NCBI GenBank assembly: GCA_015178975.1
Contig: WHVD01000185.1
Coordinates: 88,380-152,379, forward strand
Reading direction: 5' to 3'
DNA length: 64,000 nucleotides
Source of the DNA: Hysterangium stoloniferum
Taxonomy: Eukaryota > Basidiomycota > Agaricomycetes > Hysterangiales > Hysterangiaceae
Under the pieces are notes generated by a model. It had not been told where the DNA came from and made no database searches. It saw nothing but the letters and a program-made list of their open reading frames with translations. Shown here in pieces: positions 35,388 through 46,702 of the stretch (positions are counted from its first letter, which is position 1; each line of letters begins with the position of its first letter). The position numbers and the translations under genes were made by a program.

Positions 35388-37897
35388 ATGCTTAGGACGA
35401 AACGCGTCAATGTCTATGGTAGAAAGGGAACAAGGATCGTCCATGTGTCTGGGGATAATCACGGATTCAATGACTCTCCCGTAACGAAGTGTCGAAATGA
35501 CCAGGAGAACACAGTCTCCGCATCACCACCTTCAGCTCGCAAACTTCTGACTCGGAAGAGGAAGGTACATGGAATATCAACGTCTCCACGAGGATCGCCA
35601 AAGTCCGCAGACATTTTTGGTCTTCGTACAAAGAAGGCTATAGGGGACTTCGCGGCCGTCACCCCACGAAAACCTTTGGGTATAAAGAACGTACCTGTAG
35701 CGGCTTCCCCTTCTATCGTATACCTCGGTCACAAACCACCACCAGAGACCCCTAATGTAAAGAACACGACGTTTGCACCTTACATGGACTCAGACGTCAT
35801 TCTCATTGAACGACCATCGGCCGGCCTCATCAACACCAACAAAAAAGCGGAGAAAAGGAAGAAAGTACGGCCAAAATTTACCCAGCTCACGAACAGGGAC
35901 GCTTACGAGGTGGATGAATTGGAGACTATTCGACCACCTCGACATCGGGCCACTAAACGGCCAGTTATTTTGTCGGATGATAATGACACGGATGAGAATA
36001 GTCAAGACATAACATTTCGGCTTTCGACACGAGGTGCCAAGGCCAACCCCATCGTTGTTTCGGATGATTCAGATGCACCTGGTGTCGTGTCTGAAAAAGA
36101 AACTCATAGTGATAGCGAGAGCGATTCTCTCTCGGAACTGAGGAACAAGACCGAGGAACAACGGATACCCCAGACCAGAGGATACCATCGCCGGCAGGCA
36201 AAAATCCCCCTTCAAATCCCTCGGGGTGTGCCTGAAACAAATCAACCTTCCGAAAGTTCCAAGACATTAGGAGAACTTGTCAAGCGGCGTCCGTCCAAAG
36301 CTAAGCGCAGAGACGAAAAGCGAATGCCCTCTGATTCTACATCCAAACTCGAAGAGCCTTTTGCAGCTTTAAGTCTTTCGGAAAATATCGGAGCAGGTTT
36401 GCCATCTAGTCAATCAACCCGTCGTCCATCAAGAACATTGTCGGGTTCAAAGGACAAAGTGGCTTCTCAACCTAGCGCACATCTCATCTCTTTATTACGC
36501 GAGTGTGGACAGACATCGCCGTACTCTTTTAATGCGTTTGTCGAGACGTTCCCTTCTGACAACATTCATGAGAGCCATGCCCTGGAACCGCTTACCTTTC
36601 GCAAGATTGGTGAAGCCAGCTTCTCTGAAGTCTTCGCAATAGGTAACATTGTCTTAAAGGTAATACCCTTGAGGGACGAGTCAGCCTCGACACGGCCATT
36701 TGATGGGGATGTGGATTTACCGCAAGAATCGGAGAGTAAAGATGTCCTTCAAGAGATGATCGTTACGCGGACGCTGGGTCAGGCGTGCCGCGGTTTTGTT
36801 AAGCTTCTAAAGTATGTTCTCCCTCTGCAGTTGGTTTGCTGCTGACATGATAGGCTTCAGAACTTATATCGTTGTTGGCGAGTATCCATCATTACTTCTC
36901 TCACTTTGGGACGAATTCAATGACAAGAAACTATCGGAAAATATCAGACCAGGTTAGTAGGATGCCTTCACTATGCACTAGACTCACAGCAGGTTCCTAG
37001 ATGTATTTCCTTCATCTCAGGCATATGCTTTAATGGTGCTTCCGAACGGGGGCTCGGATCTAGAAACATATACATTCCCACCAAAAGTGGGCTGGCAACA
37101 GGCGTGCTCCGTTTTCTGGCAAACAGCAAAGGCCTTGGCGTTAGCTGAAGACCTTGTTTCATTTGAGGTACATGTCTTGGGCTCTATTGGGCCTTACCAC
37201 TTATTTTTTAATCGGTATCCAGCATCGTGATTTACATTGGGGCCAGATTCTTATCAAAGCTGTCGGGAGTACGCGTAAAGCACCGCGGACGTCGCAACGC
37301 GGACGACGGAGGAGCAATTCTGGTGATATTGCTATGGATCACCCATCTCACGGAGTTGTTACTACCATCATCGATCTTGGACTGGCTCGCATGGACGCCG
37401 TAGATCCCTCTGGCATTAGTGTTCACTGGACACCTCTTGATGAGCTAATATTCCAGGGCGAAGGTCGGTTGAGCGTACATACTATATCATATTCTCGTTA
37501 AATGACCAATAATAGGCGATTATCAGTTCGATGTCTATCGCATGATGAAGCAAGTCCATGGGAATCGATGGGACAAATACCGACCTTTAACTAATGTCAT
37601 GGTTAGCGTTTGTCTTTTCATTTTTGCTCGCACACTAACAATTTGTAGTGGCTACACTACCTAAGTTTGAAACTCATTCGGGCAAAACGATTGCGAGCTC
37701 CAAATTTACGAGGTGTAACTGCGGTTTCCAATGAATTCGGCGAGAAGTCATGTTATGAGTGTCTGGTGGAAATGGAGGCACTTTTGGGAAGTTCCATCAG
37801 GGACAAGACGAAACGTGGGGGCGCCATTAAAGGTTTTTTCCAGAATGCTCGTGATGTCGTGAATTTTGCGCAAGAGAGAGGGTGGTTACATAGATAG
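35388..37897 (+). CDS. Haspin-like protein kinase
   Basis: Haspin phosphorylates histone H3 on Thr3 in mitosis. The ATG at 35388 opens MLRTKRVNVYGRKGTRIVHV, a conserved fungal haspin start. A roughly 370-residue disordered, Ser/Arg/Lys-rich region follows. The kinase domain begins FRKIGEASFSEVFAIGNIVL (glycine-rich loop) and VLKVIPL (the Lys strand). Later exons read AYALMVLPNGGSDLETYTFP, then QHRDLHWGQILIKAV (catalytic loop), then IIDLGLARMD in place of DFG, then the haspin-specific YQFDVYRMMKQVHGNRWDKY. The C-terminal exon (from about 37646) has MWLHYLSLKLIRAKRL and CYECLVEMEALLGSS. The stop is at 37895-37897. Introns were read by frame. Confidence 0.9.
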
Positions 37898-38035
37898 GCT
37901 GTGCTTGGAATATTCTGTATTTTGGTTGGACATTGTTTTTGTGGTATCGGGCGTCTGTCGGTTATCATGTCAATATCTATAAATAGCTTTTGCCTTTTTG
38001 GGTGGTTAGCATCTCTCCCGAGTCCTTTGGCTGCA

Positions 38036-40110
38036 ATGACTAATTACGTACGTATGCATTGGAATGATGACTTTTAATCAGGATTATCATAATTTGGACA
38101 GCTCAGAAAGCTGGTTTCGGGAAACAAAGCTAGATTTAAAGATGATGAGCTCGACTTAGAGCTCGATTTAGTCTACGTGACTGATCAGGTCATTATCATG
38201 GGGTTTCCAGCTGAAGGATTAGAATCCCTCTATAGAAACAGGCGTGAGGATGCCAAGAAGTTTCTAGAACACCGTCACAAAGACAATTACTGGATTTTCA
38301 ATTTGTATGTTCGAGCGGCTCAGCTGTATTACTGGGCAGAGTTGAACGAACGGCCAACCATCTAGCTGTCCGCTCAGTGAGAATTTGTATGATGGAGCAA
38401 CCTTTAACGGACGTATTTCACGATACCCATTCCCTGATCATCAGTTCGTGATGTTGTGTTTTTGAACTGTTTCGAAGTTCACTTTCATCTGAAGTGCCCC
38501 ACCTTTATCAATGTTACCCTTGGCCGCACGCGAAATGCGGCTCTGGCTAGAAGACTCAGCAGACAGAGTAGCGGTTCTTCATTGCAAAGGTCTGTAACCT
38601 CCCATGGTATAGCCCCTTTATTTGACGTCCAATTTTTATCCAGCTGGCAAGGGCCGTTCAGGAACGCTTGCTTGTGCATATCTGTTGTCCCTAGATATCT
38701 CTCCACAACCACCGCGGTTACAGAGAAGCTACAGTACAAAGCAGTGGACTAAGCTTCGTGCAGAAAAATGGATGAACGCTGTGGAAACAGATGATATGCC
38801 TGTCGATCACACTATTCCAGACCCTGAGGCCAACGAACTGAGTGAGCCAGCTGATGTACCTATAGGCTCGGACCCTGCCTCTAGAGTTGTTGCGCCAGAT
38901 CACCCTCAATCAGCTGATGCTTCAACGTCGAGTACCCCAGCTTCGCCAGATCGTCCTACAAAGCCTACACTGGACAAAATCCTGGAATTGCACTCCTCTC
39001 GTCGCATGAAGCAGCGGTCTCATTCATCATCAAAATCATCACAGTCACCCTTGAAGCCCAGGCAAGGCGTCACCATCCCTTCGCAGAGGCGGTTTCTCCT
39101 CTATTGGTCATTAATCCTTTCTCATGCACAGCCACCACACTTTTGGCTACTTAATCCGCCAGCACCACATTCTCGGCCTAAAATCAAACTTCTCCAGATT
39201 ACTGTTAGGCTACGAGACGCCGGGGGAGCCAAAATGACGATCATCAAAGCTGTGAATTCGATCCTTGGTAAAACAGTAAGTACGAAACGATCTAGTCACA
39301 CATACGGACAAGGCACGGGTGATCTATGGGTTTCTTTGGCACGGTACGATGACAGTCTTGTGGACGAGTTGGAAAGTTGGGAGAGGCGTACGAGGAGCGA
39401 TGCAGGACATTTTGGAAAACGTAAACAAGATATCGCCCCTGATGGCCAAAATCTGGCGGATATATTTACAGATGGGAAATGGGACAAAGGCAAAATGGTG
39501 AAAGGCTTTGCCAAACTAGGAAGAGTAGAGAAAAAGGTGGAAGTGCAGGACGGTGCTGAAGTATGAACTTTCCCCTTCCTCCTTTCAAATTTATTTATAA
39601 TACATTTCAACATAGAAGTCACGAATCTATACGCACGTTCTTACACCATTCGACCGTAGTACATGGAATTTGGTTCAGAAATCTATCAAATCAAACCATC
39701 CAACATCTACCGAAGTACCATCACTAATGAAAGATGAGAACGATGATATTGATATCTCATTTGACGATACCACAGAGATAACCTTGCCCGAAGATGGTAT
39801 TATACTAGATGCTGGTAGGGAAGTCAGAGCCAAGCTTTATTTCGGACAGGTGAGTGCGGTGACTCAAACGTCCGTATTATTTCGCTGGTTCCACCGAGTT
39901 GCGCAGGTTTTTATGGGGTGGTTCTGGTTTATTCCGATGTTTCACATGCCTCAACCTCCGCCATCCAGGACAGAAAATGCCGGAGCTTCTGTTCATTGGC
40001 GGTTAGGACGAAGAGATGTCGACTTTCCGCTTGGTATTGGTACCTGGATTGTAGACATCGATGTCGAGATGGCATGGGTGCCATTAGACAGCGATGCAAC
40101 AGTAGAGTAA
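38036..40110 (+). CDS. PTEN-like phosphatase (TEP1-type) with C2-like tail
   Basis: This is a predicted phosphatidylinositol 3-phosphatase of the PTEN family. A 12-base first exon (38036-38047, MTNY) joins LRKLVSGNKARFKDDELDLE, then LVYVTDQVIIMGFPAEGLES and DNYWIFNFCPLSENLYD across an intron, then GRISRYPFPDHHAPPLSMLP. The active site HCKAGKGRSG (HCxxGxxR) is split by an intron near 38592-38642. Ser replaces the Thr common in animal PTEN. After LLSLD comes a long Ser/Pro-rich insert, then C2-like strands ending LYFGQVFMGWFWFIPMFHMP across intron 39850-39907. The last stretch reads DFPLGIGTWIVDIDVEMAWV, with stop at 40108-40110. One internal exon border (about 39090-39240) is uncertain. Haspin ends only 138 bp upstream, in the same orientation. 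Confidence 0.87.
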
Positions 40111-40439
40111 CCCCCTTAAGCAACAGAATATCTATGAATCTACAGAGGAGAGAAGTGTCGAATCCGTCTCGTAGAGTATTTTGGCAGGGGTGAGCGATAT
40201 TAATATGGGGGATGGTGTGACTACTGTTGTAGAAACGGTTCACGCTGCACGAGACTGACCGATAATCGGAAAATACACGAATATCATCTCCTGTCCTGTT
40301 TCGCCTTGGACATTTGGTGGTGGTGATTGGACTGAACATTGTTGGACCTAAATGCGCATGCGTGACTTGATTCCTTTCACCGCGTTAATTGACTGATTTC
40401 GTGACGTCACACGAATGTTTTCATGAGCCACACGATCGG
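40111..40439. other. Intergenic region
   Basis: This is the 3' end of the PTEN-like gene and the promoter of the F-box gene. No other feature is visible. Confidence 0.4.
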
Positions 40440-41819
40440 ATGGCTCTTTCTCTTGATAATCTCCCAGTTGAGCTCGTCGCCGACATTCTCAGTGAATTAG
40501 ATTTGGCATCGCTGATTATTGTATCAGCTCTCTCAAAAAGACTCAGAGCTGTAGTAGTCGATGTAAGTGATTCAGCCGATGTGCCTCACTGCCTCATGTA
40601 CAGTTACCTACGGATACTTGCTTTCTTTCGAATTATGAAGGGATCTCTCAATCCGTGGCGCAAGGCAATACTCTATGGCCTCGAAATGGAGCCTCCAGAT
40701 TCAAATCTGATCAATTTAAGTGTTCGCAACATAGTGCCACACCAGAATTGGGTAGAGGCTTTTGCAAGGGCCAAGCCCGACTGGATACTCTTTCAAGCTA
40801 CGCTTCCAAACTTGAAGGACAAGGATTGGGAGGAGTGCTTTTCAAGGAGATTTTTACCAGGCTGGAAGAAGTGGAAGAAGGACAGTATGCGGTGGCGACC
40901 GGCCTTTCTTGCGTATGTGGCAACCTCGCAGCTATTAACGGATAGAGATCTAATTAAATATATGTAGCACTTTATCGATGATAGTTCATCGTAGAAAAAC
41001 TCGTTGTACCGCCGATGAGGCTTGGACAAGGCAAGTGCTTTCGGATGAATAATAAACGAGCATGCAATTCACTCGGCACAGCTACATCGTCCTTAATAGA
41101 AATGGATCCGCTAATCAACTTGAAGCATCCTCGAGAAATTTTAGTCCTATCGCGCTATTTAACGAGATCAAGTAGGTTTCGCGCGCTTAATAAACCTGTG
41201 ACTTATATTGGGTTGAATAACCAGGTTACAAACGGATCTTCTCCATCTTGAAACATATATCAGGGTGAGATCTTCCCCAAATTGTCCTTTTATTTGACCA
41301 AATTTTTCTGCTGCCGATAACGAAGGTTCTTGTACGATTTGCGGATGTCCGAATACTTGTATTGGGTGTACAGCGTAAACCACGTAAATCTTTCCAAATG
41401 AACCCGAATGCAGCCTACCTACTTCATCCTTTTGACGCATCCCTACGAAAAATACATCACCCTACACCTGATGCTAGTTTCGCAAATTATCCATACTACA
41501 CACCTGGGGGTCATGATAAACGGTGGACCTGCGTGGGACCTCTGGAGGAAGGCGGCCGCGTATGGGTAGGGAGTCTTATGTCGGTCTTTTAGTTCTCTAC
41601 TCCGTGACTATTATAATCCTTACGTCGCTGTCTTGCAGGCTTGTCGCTCAATTGCTTAGCCCGACATTCGATGAAGGGGAAGAAGATATCAACCTGGTAG
41701 TAGGTCCAGGTCATTCACAATATGCGTCCTTAACTTGGTCTGATCTTTGGGCTATTGCTCCATGGATGGCAGAAAGAATCACTAAATGTATTGATGGACC
41801 AGGCTTAGGACTGGATTAG
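40440..41819 (+). CDS. F-box protein (predicted)
   Basis: The N-terminus reads MALSLDNLPVELVADILSEL then DLASLIIVSALSKRLRAVV, a standard F-box that would dock to Skp1 in an SCF ubiquitin ligase. After the first intron the body has no recognised repeat; it includes WEECFSRRFLPGWKKWKKD, RACNSLGTATSSLIEMDPLI, HPFDASLRKIHHPTPDASF, then DKRWTCVGPLEEGGRVWVGS and a final exon LAQLLSPTFDEGEEDINLV ending at 41819. Such F-box proteins are numerous in Agaricomycetes and their substrates are mostly unknown. Middle exon borders were inferred and the internal model is approximate. Confidence 0.7.
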
Positions 41820-42327
41820 TTTTTTGCCGAATTAGCAGTAACACACGACTTACATGAGACACACTCAAATGTAGATTATACGAGTCAGTTCTACTCTATA
41901 ACATTCAATCGAAGATCGTTTCCGAAGTAGACAAAAGCACAGCCAATGGCTAATGATTTGATGATGCAAACTGACGTCTCACATTTTCTGTTTGTGTTGC
42001 CTTTTTTGAATGCAGGGTCCCGGCAGTCGGATTGATGTAGTTCAAGTCAAGATCCATACCCGGACACTTGGTGTTGACATAAAAGGTGTCTCAGCTTACC
42101 AGGTATTCAGTCCTTGATCCGCCACCTGTTAGAAGCGAGTAATTGAGAGAACAAAAAACCAACTGTAAACATCGGAGTTATGATCGGTCGTACAAGGACT
42201 TTTCCGGCCTTGTGGTCGAGTTTCTTGTGGTGAAAACGTGTCTTTGAACTAACAATCTGTACAGACTCTTTTTGATATTTAAGGAGGGTTACCTCCGCTC
42301 ATTTCTCTCCCCAGCGTTGATCGCCTG
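41820..42327. other. Intergenic region
   Basis: No gene, RNA or repeat was recognised between the F-box gene and the promoter of the zinc-finger gene. Confidence 0.4.
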
Positions 42328-42358
42328 TTGACTTTATCACCCATTGACTTTATCACCC
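42328..42358 (+). promoter_or_regulatory. Tandem 15-bp promoter motif TTGACTTTATCACCC
   Basis: Two perfect copies (42328-42342 and 42344-42358) lie 43-73 bp before the start codon of the C2H2 factor. Each contains TTATC, the complement of the GATA core GATAA. They may bind a GATA-type factor or mark the 5' UTR; function is inferred from position only. Confidence 0.55.
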
Positions 42359-42400
42359 TCGCTCGAGCACCTATATCTTCATACCTATTAAATCTCTACC

Positions 42401-43565
42401 ATGGCAAAAAAGGTGAGATGAGATTCGAAGTTCTCTATACGCAACCTCACTTTTAGCAGCTTGCAAGCAGAGGACTGCACAGGTGCAGCAACACTGCCTG
42501 TGGGGCCTCGTTCAATCGTAAATCGGATTTGAAGCGCCATATTCTAATACATAATGCTGTGAGGTAGGTTGTGACGGGCCTATCGATAAATGCTAGCGGG
42601 CTAAGAATACTTATAGACCCTACCGATGCCCACATTGTAAACATGGATTTAACCAGAAGGGACAGTTGGTAAGTAACATATTGAAGATTTGATTTCATAA
42701 TTAGCTCATCACCAGTTCGTGGCCAGAAAACCCATATTAACAAGCAGTAAGCATGAAATCTACTCACATCATTTGCCAAATTAATCATATGTTTTCTGAA
42801 GCACGGGAGAAAAGCCTTACCATTGCCAGTTCTGTCCTAAGAAATTTGCGGACGGATCTGCCAGAACCCGTCATACGCAGGAAATGCATGGGCGTGGCGT
42901 TCATTTTTCGTGTACCGAATGTGACAAATTGTAGGCCATACCCAAGTGAACAATCTATTGTTCATGCTAACGCAGTCATTAGATACGTGCGAAGAGGGGT
43001 GTTTAAAAAACATATGGTGATGGCTCACGGGATCGACTTGGATGAGCCCGAAGATGGAAATGATTCAGCCCAGAAGGATCATTTTGTGGACGAGGTGCAA
43101 CCCAGGCGTGATCGCTTCGATCCCTCTCCCAACTCCGTCTGCTCAAACGATAGTTCGAATGGATGGTACTCTCATTCGAACGGCTCCTCTTCTGGAGACG
43201 TATCCGACACCTCTGTGAATTATAATTCGGTCATTGGAGAAGCCACTTTTAACTTCTGGCCGGAAGCTTTGGACTCCAAGATGCAGTTCAATGGTTTCTC
43301 AACGCCGTTTCACCAACCAAGCACGATCGACCCGTCTCTCAGCGGACTGTTCTACCAGGATCCTTTTTCGAGAACATATGATCTCAACAGCTACCAGCTT
43401 TTTGTCATGCAGTACGGTCAACCGTTCCTCCCTTATCCATTTACGGAGCCTTCTGGTTTTCAACTCGAGTCTCCGAGTCATGAAGAACATAACGTGGCTA
43501 GCAGACTTCAGGTCAAGCATGAGTATTCCCAGGACAAAATTCCGATAGATCCCAGGCTTCTCTAA
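42401..43565 (+). CDS. C2H2 zinc-finger transcription factor, four fingers
   Basis: Six exons were read. Exon 1 is 12 bases (MAKK, 42401-42412), followed by a tandem TAGCAG acceptor that may add one Gln. Finger 1 is CSNTACGASFNRKSDLKRH then ILIH. Finger 2 is CPHCKHGFNQKGQL joined across an intron to KTHINKH. The linker TGEKPYH leads to finger 3, CQFCPKKFADGSARTRH then TQEMH. Finger 4, CTECDK, joins LYVRRGVFKKHMVMAH using an ATTAG acceptor near 42981. The canonical TGEKPY linker supports DNA binding. The C-terminal 170 residues are Ser/Asn/Pro/Tyr-rich, plausibly an activation domain. The stop is at 43565. Target genes are unknown. Confidence 0.87.
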
Positions 43566-44124
43566 CTAGATAAGAGTGCTCCCGTGGAACATTGTTGTCG
43601 TCTTCATAATGTGCCGGGCACTGTCATTACGAAAATAATTATATGTATGGTTTTACCTCTCCTGTATTATGGCATTAACAGTTTTGTTTGTGTAATACTG
43701 CTGTTGCCCGTTCATATATTGTAATAAATAATAATTTTCGGATAAGCTACTAGAAACGGACTAGTGTAAAAGAGCGGAGATCGAACTTCCCCGATGTTTA
43801 CAGCAAGTAACATTGTTGGTTGAATCTTGATTGTGATTAGTAGTTCAAAATCGCAGGGTCATGGGGATTTGATCACTTCGAGACAATCCAGATCCGGAAC
43901 AACTTTACCACAATAGAACACCGAGGGAGTGAACAATAAGTGAGATGCTATATTGACCATGTTATAAACTGAGGGAGTTCGACGGAAATGGATTAAGAAA
44001 AGGACGCCGAGATTCAAACCCCGTTACTGGCTCCACCACCACTATAGATCCACAACAGTCCTGAGCTATTTGTTGCGCGAGTCAGCTTCGCACTCTTGTG
44101 GCTTCACGTTTCTATCACGTCAGG
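43566..44124. other. Intergenic region
   Basis: No gene was recognised. 43590-43760 is AT-rich and contains AATAAATAATAA, probably the 3' end of the zinc-finger gene. Confidence 0.4.
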
Positions 44125-46410
44125 ATGATCGCTGTAGCTTCTCAGGCGTACCCACTGCAGTCGCCGACATCTTTCCACCGAAAGGACGCGCCAGATGGAC
44201 CGCAACAGCTCACGCGTGGCGCGGGGCTCGAGGAGATGCTGAAGACCGCGCCAGAGTTCGTTGAAGGATCGTCAACAGGGACGCTGACGCAGATAGAGTC
44301 GAAATACCCGTACATAAATGTTCCGAATGACGAGGTGCGTGTGTGGCAGGACTTTTTACTTCGTTTTCACTGTGCTTACATACTACCGGCGAGTCATCTC
44401 AGACCTCATCGACGCCACAGTCTTCATTACCAACTAAAACTGCTATAGATGCGACTGCCTCGCCTACATCATCCCCAAGTACTCATCTTTTGTACGACCG
44501 CCCGCTAAGCAGTCGATGGTTAATGCCCCGCGGTACAAGCGCTGGTTTTATCAACACAGGAAACACTTGCTTTCTTAATTCAGTTCTCCAATGTCTCATC
44601 CATACTTCACCATTACAACATTTGCTGAAACAGCACGGCTCATCGATAGATAAGTGTATGTGACTCCAATACTCTTTGCATTTTTAATCTAATTATTATG
44701 TCTCCTATGTAGGTCGTGTATCTGACGGTTTCTGCATGGCGTGTAAGCTGAGAGATACCACGGAGAATACATTTACGAGAGATAGGCCTTTTATACCTAC
44801 AACCATGGTTCAAAATCTACATCGTTGGTTATTCTCTCCCGCCCCCAAAAGTGGTTCGGCTAATCTTTTATTCAGGTATAGCGAAGCATATGCGTCGAGG
44901 CAGGCAAGAAGATGCACATGAGTTTTTACGCTATTCTGTTGACGCATTGCAACGTTCCTGTCTCGTTGGGTATCCATCGTGCGTCGCGTTTATTTCGTTC
45001 CGTTATAGAACTGACGGTCCCCTAGTAAGCTCGATCCTAAAATCGCCCAGACTACTTGGGTGCACAAGCTTTTTGGCGGTCGGCTCCGCTCGCGGGTAAC
45101 CTGCGGTTCATGTGATCATGCCTCCGACACGTTCGACGCCATCCTCGACTTGAGCATTGATATTCACGGCGTAACCTCATTAAAACAAGCGCTAACAAAA
45201 TTTGTGCAGATTGACCATCTGCGTGGCGCCAATAAATACAAATGCGAGCGCTGTAAAAAGCCAGTGAATGCCGAAAAACAATTCACAGTGCACGATGCTC
45301 CGATGTGTCTTACGGTGCACTTGAAACGTTTTACACCGCTTGGACGCAAACTAGGACATGCGATTGATTACCCACATTCACTTGATCTGCAGCCTGCCAT
45401 GAGTGAGGGACAGGTATGATTCTTTGTATTTATTAATATTGAAGACCGTTTTACATATTTGATTTTAATTATAGCATGGTCCGCGGTATGGTCTTTATGG
45501 TGTAATTTCCCATGCAGGCGGTGGTCCGAACTCGGGTCACTACTATGCGCACGTTAAAGGGCCTGATGGGTGGTATGAAGCCAATGACGAATTAGTAACA
45601 CGGTCATCCGCCAATGCAGTTACTGGTCGCAAGAACGCGTACATGCTTTTCTACATGCGTGTACCAGGTGATGCTTTGGGAGCTGCGATCAGCCTGAACG
45701 GCGGAGATAGTGGTAAGAAAAGCGTGGTGCAGGTACAGCCTTACGATGGGGATGAGGAGGAGGATCGCGGTGTCGCCGCTTCGGTGGCACCACCACCATC
45801 ACCGCAGCGCCAGTCTTTCATCGGCCCCGTTCGTCCCCCTTCATCATACCTCCCTGCCTTGACTCTGCAAGAAAAGATCGCCAAACAAGAAGCGAAGGCT
45901 GTACAGCCAGAAACTGCAGCGAAGATATCCCTGGTGCCATGTTATGATGGAGAAGACGACGTATCGTCGGCGGTATCGGGCACGAGGTCGTCACCGCCTT
46001 CACAAGCACTCGCATCGTCGGCCAACGCGCTTACCCCATCATCCAGTCTCTCGACCATTCCGCCATCGTCCTTCTACGGCAATGGCAATGACACTCAATC
46101 GTCTAAAAAGCGAAAAGGATCAGGCGATGACGACGATGCAGGGAACTCGTCAGACACGAAACGTTCGCGGACCAGTCCGCCCTCGCAGCGGCACGTCTCT
46201 TCGGGATTAGCAGTTCGGAGTGGGAATCCATTCACCAAGTCGAGTCTGAGTGATAATCTGCGGAGAGATCAGACGAGTCAGGGCCAGGGCCTGAGTAGTA
46301 GTTTTAATCTGCCGCTGTTACAACATCGACGACCAAATATCGCTTTTGTGGGGCAACCGAGGCTGGGCGTTACGCAGAGGATGAAAAGGCGGATGCCGAA
46401 GGGGATATAA
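44125..46410 (+). CDS. Ubiquitin carboxyl-terminal hydrolase (USP36/42-like)
   Basis: This is a predicted cysteine deubiquitinase of the USP family. The Cys box reads [18 protein letters not shown], the [20 protein letters not shown] block follows, a zinc-binding pair is formed by CGSC and CERC, and the His box reads [20 protein letters not shown] then WYEANDELV. The catalytic exons end with YMLFYMRV. The remaining 240 residues are a Ser/Pro-rich disordered tail with a Lys/Arg cluster ([18 protein letters not shown]), a likely nuclear or nucleolar signal as in USP36-type enzymes. Introns were read at about 44335-44400, 44657-44713, 44824-44876, near 44975-45045 and 45417-45474. The ATG at 44125 is the first in frame. 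Confidence 0.88.
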
Positions 46411-46702
46411 CGTAGAGGTTTTGGTGCTCATTAACTCGACAGTTTTGGAAGATGGTTCCGAATTCCTTCAAGTTGTCACCCCTTTGTGCCGACCTGATCT
46501 GGTCGTTCTGTTCTTGATAGATGCGTCTTGCCTTGTCTCTGTCCTCCTTGTTCATATTACTCTATTATTCTCCCACGCCCAGTGTCGCCACGCTCGTGTC
46601 GGTACCTGCTGTTACTTTATGAAGTCCACAAAATGCATACTATACCATATATACCCCCAGTCCCCGACGGCATTATTTGTGTCACCAACTACAAAATACA
46701 AC

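Noticed and set aside
43985..44050. tRNA-like T-arm on the minus strand (GGTTTGAATC-like loop before GGCGTCC)
   Set aside because: No matching 5' acceptor strand GGACGCC, D-arm or anticodon arm is found at the right distance.
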